This document shows, in pieces, positions 57,371 through 64,000 of a stretch of 64,000 nucleotides of DNA; position 1 is the first letter of the stretch, and each line of letters starts with the position of its first letter. A program made the position numbers and the translations under genes. Source of the stretch: Tenrec ecaudatus (lineage: Eukaryota > Chordata > Mammalia > Afrosoricida > Tenrecidae); assembly GCF_050624435.1 (NCBI RefSeq), contig NC_134531.1, forward strand, positions 253,222,812 to 253,286,811, given 5' to 3'. The notes below the pieces were generated by a model that saw only the letters and a program-made list of their open reading frames with translations, made no database searches and was not told the origin of the DNA.

Positions 57371-58970
57371 TGTGTTAGTCAGTGTAGACTAGAAAAACAA
57401 ATTCCTAGATGTGCAGATTTGTTTAAAAAAGAGATGTATTAAGAACACACCAGCCGGTGTGATCGAGTGGTCCCAAAGGGATCAGTTACCAGGCATCAAA
57501 GAACAAAAAATCATATCATTGACTGCACACCTCCATGATAGGATCGCTGAAGACAAATGGGTGCATAAGAAAATGTGGTGAAGAAAGCTGATGTTGCCTG
57601 GCTATCAAAAGAGATAGTGTCTGGGGTCTTAAAAGCTTGAAGTGAACAAGCGGCCATCTATCTCAGAAGCAAAAAAGCCCACATGGAAGAAGCACACCGG
57701 CCAGTGCGATCACAAGGTGCCAAGGGACCAGGTATAAGGCATCATGCAAAAAAAAAGATATAAGTATGTGTATGTATGTGTATATATGTGTATATGTATA
57801 TATGTATATATATATACCATATTAAATGAGGGGGAAGTGCAGAGTGGTGACCTAAGGCCCAAGTATCAGCCAATGAAGATCCCCTCACAGAGGGGTTTAG
57901 GAGAGGAGATGGGTTAATTAGGGTGTGAGGTAGTACCGATGAAGAACACAGCTTTCCCCCAGATCCTGGATGCTTCCTCCCCCCAAATACCATGATCCGA
58001 ATTCCACCTTGCAGGGCTGGATAGGACAGAGGCTGTACACTGATACATATGAGGGCTGGAGGTACAGGGAATCCAGGGTGGATGATACCTTCAAGACCAA
58101 GGGTGTGAGGGACGATGCTGGGAGAGTGGAGGGTGAGTGGGTTGGAAAGGGGGAACTGATTACAAGGATCCACATGTGACCTCTTCCCTGGGAGAGGGAC
58201 AGCAGAGAGGGGGGGGAAGGGAGACTCCGGATAGGGCAAGATATGACAAAATAACGATGTATAAATTACCAGGGGCTTATGAGGGAGGGGGGAAAGGGGA
58301 GGGAGGGGAAAATAAAAAAGAGGACCTGATGCAAGGGGCTTGGGTGGAGAGCAAATGCCTTGAGAATGATTGGGGCAGGGAATGTATGGATATGCTTTAT
58401 ACAATTGATGTATGCATATGTATGGATGGTGATAAGAGTTGTATGAGTCCCTAATAAAATGTAAAAAAAGAAAAATAAATAAATAAATAGAATCCTTTGA
58501 GCAAACAAACAAGTAAAAAGATGTATTTACAGGAGCAATTGACTATATAAAAAATATTCCAGCCCAGTCCATATTAAGCCCATAAATCCGGTATTAGCAC
58601 ATATGCCTGATACCAAACTATAAAGTCCTCATCAGACCCATGAAACACATGCAATGATGCTGAATACAGGAAGATCACAGGCCAGTGGGTGGATAGTCTT
58701 GTGGATCCAGTGATGGTGGAGGCATCTCAGCGCTGGCATGGGTCTCCAGATGGCCCCTCCAATTTCAGGCTCTCAGAGACATAAGCATAGCCCATGTGTC
58801 TTGTCAGTAGAGGGCCTCTCTGGTAGTTATCAGGTGTTCTGTGTCCAGTAGGCTGTTTATCTTCTCAGTGGCTCTAAATGAGGTCATCAAGCTATGACAT
58901 GATTGACAAGGTAGAGTCCACCCCTTCACTCTGAATCCTCAAATAGACACCAGATTATGTAACTACCACA
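57371..58970. mobile_element. Solo ERVL-type LTR, split by an L1 3' end
   Basis: It begins TGTGTTAGTC and ends AACTACCACA, with the pentamer GCCAG on both sides (57366-57370 and 58971-58975). Once the nested L1 (about 57441-58510) is removed, about 530 bp remain. These are colinear with the solo LTR at 1202-1775: shared 'CACATGCAATGATGCTG', 'GGAAGATCACAGGC' and 'CATCTCAGCGCTGGCA' or close. Confidence 0.8.
57441..58510 (+). mobile_element. L1 3' UTR insertion inside the solo LTR
   Basis: A 5'-truncated L1 made only of 3' UTR: the module at 57540-57700 ('GAAAGCTGATGTTGCCTGG', 'GTCTGGGGTCTTAAAAGC'), a TA/TG-rich microsatellite (57760-57815), the terminal purine-rich part and 'GTGATAAGAGTTGTATGAG' at 58429-58447 with an A-rich tail. 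An imperfect duplication of about 14 bp around 'AAAAAGATGTATT' brackets it (about 57424-57438 and 58513-58526). Confidence 0.8.
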
Positions 58971-61828
58971 GCCAGGATGAGGGATAAAGCAGGTGAAATA
59001 ACAATGGGTTCCAACGAGATTAAAAGGATAATCACAAAGTACTATGAAAGTTTGTATTCCAATGTATTCAACAACGTAGAAGACATGGAAAAAAACTTGG
59101 AAAAACATTATCTCCCTAATTTATCCCAGATAGAGGTCAATAACCACAACAGACCCATAGCAAAGGAAGAAATAGATATGGCTATCAAGAAACTATTAAC
59201 AGAAAAAATTAGCAGACCAGACATCTTCATAGGATAATTCTACCAAGCATTCAGGGAAGAGCTGACATTGATGCGCCACAAATTACTACAGAGAATAGAA
59301 AAAGATGACAAATTCCCAGACTTGTTCAATGATGCCAGTACAACTTTGATACCCAAACAGACCAAGGATCCGATAGAAATAGAGAAATTCAGACTGATAT
59401 TGCTAATGGACACAGATTCAAAAATGCTAACAAAATAGTACCCAATAGGATACAAAAGTGTTTAAACCATATCATCCACAATGATCAGGTAGGATTCATT
59501 CCAGGGATACAGGGATGGTTTAACATATAAAAATAAATCAATATTATATACCATATTGATAAGAAAATGTAATAGAATCACATGATAATATCAATAGATG
59601 TGGAAAAAGTATTTGACAACATCCAACACCCATGCTATTTAAGACACTCAAGAAGGTAGGAAAGAAAGGGATTTTCCTCAAGTTAGTATAAACTATCTAG
59701 AAAAAGCCAACAGCCAATATCATAGACAAGGGAGAAAAGATTAAAACAATCCCACTGAAAAAAGGGACCAGACAAGGATTGCCCTTGTCCCCACTTCTAT
59801 TCAACATCCTACTGGAGGTCCTAAATAATAACTTAAGACAGTGGAAGGACATTAAAGGTATGCAACTGGGAGAAGAGGAGGTGAAACTAACACTATTTGC
59901 AGATGACATGATTCTATACCTTGAAAACCCCCAAATTCCACAACAGGAATACTGACAGAAGAATATGAAAGAGTGGTAGGATACAAGATCAACAAATAGA
60001 AGTATATTGTTTTGCTGTATATACTGGAAAAAAGCATGGAAGAGAAGATCAAGAAGGCAGTATTTTTCACAACAGCCAAGAATAAACTGAAATGTCTAGG
60101 GATATATTTAACCAAAAGGATGACACAAAAAATGACAGGACCCAAATCCAGGACCAAAAGCAACTTTCACAAATGGAAGAATATCCCATGTTGATAGATT
60201 GGAAGACTCAATATACTAAAAATGACAATCTTACCCAAGGCACTATATAAGTTTAACCTAAGCTGATTCAAACACCAACAAACTTCCCCCAAAGACTTTG
60301 AAAAACTGACCACCAATTTCATTTGGAGGGGGAAGGAGCTCACAATTAACAGAGAAATCTTCAAGAAGGACAGTCTTACGGCTTACTTTACTGGACTTTA
60401 ATACCTACTACTCAGCCACAGTGCTCAAAAAACACGTGGTACTGGTATAGTGCCAGATACTCAGACCAATGGCAAAGAACAGAAGACCCAGAAAGAAAAC
60501 CATCCACAGAGAGACAACGACCTTCGACTATGGCCCCCAAAGCATCAAGTGGGAGATGGATGCCCTTTTAACGGGTGGTGCTGGAAACAATGGATAGCCA
60601 CCTGTAGAAAAATGAGACGAGATGTTTATTTTACCCCACACACAAAAGCAAACTCAAGGTGGATCACCGACCCAGAAGTAAAATCCCAAACTATCAGGAC
60701 CATCGACGAAGGAATCAGGACAAACCTAAGAATCTTGGCTCAGGGAATACATAGGCTAACCGCAATAGGGAAGAGTACCCACACAGGTGAACCTGATACC
60801 GACAAGTGAGATCTACTAAGGATAAAATGCCTGCATGCGGTGAAAGAGTTCAAGAGGGTAGCAAAAGTACCCACAGACTGGGAGAGGATTTTTAGCAATG
60901 ACACAACAAACAAAGGGCTTTTTACAAAAATCTACACCACCCTTCTAACCTGCAAAAAGAGGAAAACAATTAAAACCCAGGGGAAGTAGGCAAAGGATGT
61001 GAAAAGAAGTTTCACTAGGGAGGAGAACCGAATGGTCAATAAACAGATGAGAAAATGCTCCCAATCACTAGCTATCAGAGAAACACAAATTAAAACAACC
61101 ACGAGATACCAACTAAGACCCTTTAGGACAGCCCAAATCAGCAAATCAGAGAGCAACAAGTGTTGGAGGGGATGTAGTGAGATAGGAAGTCTCCTCCACT
61201 GCTGGTGGTCGTGTAGATATGTGCAACCTCTGTGGGAAATGGTCTGACGACTTATAAAGCGATTCAAAATTCAGTTACCTATGACCCAGCAATCCCTCTG
61301 CTGGGCATACTCAGAAGAGGTAAGAAACAAACCACAACCAGTCATTTGTGCTTCAATGTTTATTGCAGCACGATTCACAATCACAAAGAAATGGAAACAA
61401 CCTAAATTTCCATCAATAGATGAGTGAATTAGAAAACTCTGGCACATACACACAGTGGAGTCTACGCGTCGCTAAAAAGCACCAATGATCACATGAAGCA
61501 TGTCGTTTCACAGGAAGAGCTGAAGGACATTATGTTAAGTGAAGTTAGCTAATAACAAAAAGACAAGGACCACATGAGTTCCCTGAGGGAAGTATAATCA
61601 GCATTGTTGGTATAGGAGAAAAGCCACTTATCTCACACTATATGGGTTGAGGTGCAGGCAGTCAGGTAGGGGGTCAGACCAAACCCAAGGGGGTACATGT
61701 TATTCCAACACAATGAAGGGGAAAGGGGCAATGGGGAGGGAGAAAATTTGGTGTGGGGATAGGGGAGATGATGGCATGTGGGGAGCAGGGCACTAACCCT
61801 CCCATGGGGAGAGTGGGGAAAAAAAAAT
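58971..61828 (+). pseudogene. Older L1 ORF2 continued (RT to C-terminus) and 3' end
   Basis: This resumes the L1 of 56620-57370. 58977-59237 encodes 'IKRIITKYYESLYSNVFNNV', RT entry. Near 59880-59920 lies the FADD box ('[14 protein letters not shown]'). 60450-60809 and 60999-61247 carry C-terminal text including 'REMQIK'-like and 'NKCWRGCSEIGSLLHCWWSC'. Coding text ends about 61560; a short 3' UTR and A-run end at about 61828. Multiple frameshifts are present; it is clearly older than the two full-length L1s. Confidence 0.85.
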
Positions 61829-61859
61829 CAGAGCTTCATCTTAATAGTTCGACTTTGTG

Positions 61860-62440
61860 TGTATCTTTTCATTTTTACCAGCCTGCTTTCTGTATCTTTC
61901 TTTGTCAATGATTTTGGAAATTTTGATTATGATATTTCATAGTGATTTCTTTTGTATAATATATTTAGGTTTCATTGAACTTCTTAAATACATATCTTCC
62001 AATTCTTTAAGATATTAAAGAATCTTTCCTTCAATAAATCTTCATCAATTTTCTGTTCTTTTTTTGGGGGGGGTCTCTTCTTGTACTGGATTTCTAATTA
62101 CATATAAGTTATTCATACTCAGATGCCCTGAACAATTCTTTGCCTTTAACATTTCTTTAAAATTTTTCTAATGGAGTAATACTGAGATATTTGCCTTCCA
62201 TCTCATGAATTTTATTTCCTTTTCAATAAGTTCTACTTCTTTATCCTTCAATGGGTTATATATTTCTGAAATCTGAATTCTTGTCCTCTAGAATCTAGCT
62301 CTATATTGTATGCTTTTCCATTGTTTCTAGTTTTACACTTATTTTGTTCATTTTTCTTATATTGTTTTCCTTAATTCCTCTAGAATTTTATCTATTTTTC
62401 ATTAGTTATCTGTGTTTTATTTGATCTGCCTTATAACCCA
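61860..62440 (-). mobile_element. Ancient L1 ORF1-region remnant, antisense (tentative)
   Basis: The T-rich plus-strand text ('TTTCATTGAACTTCTTAAAT', 'GATATTTGCCTTCCATCTC') resembles the reverse complement of old L1 ORF1 regions. Divergence is high and no frame survives. Confidence 0.4.
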
Positions 62441-63235
62441 ACATTCATATGCATCTGATGCAGCTGAGAGAAAACACCATGGCTTGGCTCAAGGCACACC
62501 TTAATACGCCAAAAAATACATGCTCTTCAATACTACAAAGAAATTTTGTGCCACAGATTTACCTAATGCAGTATTAGTATAACTTTTGATCTCTTGACTG
62601 ATGCTTCCATGAGCATTGGTTGTGGATTCAAGCAAGAAAATTCTTGACATATTCAACCTTTTTTCTATTTGTTATGTTATTATCTATTTGAGTCTTCCTT
62701 CCATTGACTTGTAATCCTTGATCCACATCAGCAAGTGCTTCAATCCCTCCTCACTTTCATCAAGCTATATTGTGTCATGTGCCTCAGTTTAATAAGTTTT
62801 TCTCCAATCTGGATGCACTTTCTTCATAAAATCATATAATCAGCTTCTCTGATGATTTGCTCAGCATGCAAATCAAGCAACTAAGATTAGAGGATACAAC
62901 GCTGATCCACACCTTTTCTGACTAAACCATGAAGCTTTCCCTTGTTCTACTCACGCAACTGACTCTTAATCCATGTATTCATAATCCACAGGAGCACAAT
63001 GAAGTGCTCTAGAATATCCATTCTTCTCCATGCTTATTGAGGGCCACACAGTTAAATGCCTTTGCGTAGTCAATGAAGCACAAGTAAACATCTCTCTGGT
63101 ATTCTCTGCTTTGAGCCAGGTCCATCTGACATCAGCAGTGATATCCCTTGTTCCATGTCCTCTTCTGAGTCCAGCCTGAACTTCTGCCAATGTACTCCTC
63201 TGAAATTTACACACTGAATAAGGAAGGCCTTAGAA
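62440..63235 (-). mobile_element. RTE/BovB-like LINE, inverted RT segment
   Basis: The minus strand shows RT text comparable with 195-482: 'GLRRGHGTRDITADVRWTWL' and 'ALHCAPVDYEYMD' at 62966-63214. The plus-strand text 'TTAATCCATGTATTCATAAT' parallels 210-235. It is frame-broken and joins head to head with the plus-strand 3' end that follows. Confidence 0.75.
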
Positions 63236-63615
63236 TAAATGCTGCATTGGAATTGTGGTGCTGGAGAAGAATATTGAAAGTACCATGCGCTGCTAGAAGA
63301 CAAACTGAACTGTATTGGAAGAAGGAAGGCCAAAATATATAGCACGGATGGCAAGACTCAGTCTTACATATTTTGGACCTGTAGTCAGGAAGAGACCTGC
63401 CCTGAGTAAGGGTTTCTTGTTTGCTAATGTGGATGGGGGGGCAAAAAGGGGGGAAAGGTCCTAGAGCAGATGGATTGCCAGCGTGGCTGCATCGATGGAC
63501 TCGGGCAGAGGAATGATGGATAAGACAGTGCAGGACCACGCAGTGGTTCATTCTGTTGCACACAGGTCACAGTGGATGGGAGCCAACTCGGAGGCAACCA
63601 CCTTTATACAGAGTT
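63236..63615 (+). mobile_element. RTE/BovB-like LINE 3' end
   Basis: It reads 'TTGGAATTGTGGTGCTGGAG', 'GAATATTGAAAGTACCATG' and 'CTGTATTGGAAGAAGGAAGG', and ends with 'GGTCACAGTGGATGGGAGCC' and 'AACTCGGAGGCAACCACC'. The order is the same as at 2735-3110 and 11930-12250. Confidence 0.8.
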
Positions 63616-64000
63616 CCAATAGCAGGTCTTGTTCTAAGAGACTTTCTGGCCCTTTATTTCAGTGACTTGATAGAGCTGTTTGTCCTGGTCCTTAAGTGAT
63701 TCGAGATTGTGTCTGAGATATTATGGTATTACTGTATTAATTTGTTGATTGCACATTTGTTTGCTCCACCCTGATTTTTTGTTTCCCTTTGGCTTCATAT
63801 GTCTGGACAGTAAGATAGACATACTACTCTGGTCACTGGTTTGGCAGCACTGGGTTATCACCACATGTCTCTGGGTGGATTTGATAGCAGTGAGAATGTG
63901 GGCATGAGTCTTTGATTGCTGATCATGCTGAGCAACTGAGGGCTAAGTGGGAGAGTGTTGTGTTGGCCTCCACAAGTTATCTCAATAGGGTTGGAGGGTG
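63616..64000. other. Intergenic, nothing recognised
   Basis: No supported gene or repeat end in the last 385 bases. Confidence 0.5.

Noticed and set aside
57742-58512. 256-codon minus-strand frame, the longest unbroken frame outside the receptor and provirus
   Set aside because: It is antisense to an L1 3' UTR (purine-rich blocks give open pyrimidine-strand frames), with proline-rich, low-complexity text.

Overview
This is eukaryotic, mammalian DNA, almost certainly from an afrotherian. It carries AfroSINE copies, afrotherian-type L1 3' UTRs and RTE/BovB-like LINEs. A degraded hAT element of the SPIN/URR1 type points more specifically to a tenrec-like lineage; that last step is inference. 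The window is an olfactory-receptor neighbourhood overrun by retroelements.

Layout. 1-17.9 kb: a head-to-head RTE LINE with a solo LTR inside it, another RTE piece, an antisense ERVL-type integrase/dUTPase remnant, several 5'-truncated L1s, AfroSINEs and the SPIN-like element. 18.08-19.02 kb: an intact single-exon olfactory receptor of the OR5K type, the only convincing functional host gene. 19-25.5 kb: AT-rich intergenic DNA with AfroSINE and L1 scraps and one unassigned antisense coding-like stretch.

25.5-46.25 kb is one nested structure. A full-length minus-strand L1, bounded by a perfect 17-bp target-site duplication, contains two plus-strand class II (betaretrovirus-like) proviruses. 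ERV-A (26111-32165) is old and ruined: its LTRs differ at about 8% of positions by hand count. ERV-B (35268-42116) is young. It has 323-bp LTRs differing at 8 positions, a perfect 6-bp duplication, a tRNA-Phe-like primer site, gag, dUTPase-protease and pol in their native -1/-1 frame arrangement with plausible slippery sites, only five nonsense codons in total, and an uninterrupted small env that has lost its surface subunit.

47.28-54.88 kb: a plus-strand L1 with its own 5' end and a perfect 14-bp duplication, but with the endonuclease and front half of RT deleted. 56.5-61.8 kb: an older plus-strand L1 split by a solo ERVL-type LTR (5-bp duplication) that is itself split by an L1 3' end. 62.4-63.6 kb: a second head-to-head RTE LINE.

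No rRNA, tRNA, CRISPR or bacterial features are present. The layout lets insertion order be read directly: L1(-), then ERV-A and ERV-B into it. ERV-B is the most notable object: a nearly intact, IAP-like, env-reduced betaretroviral element.
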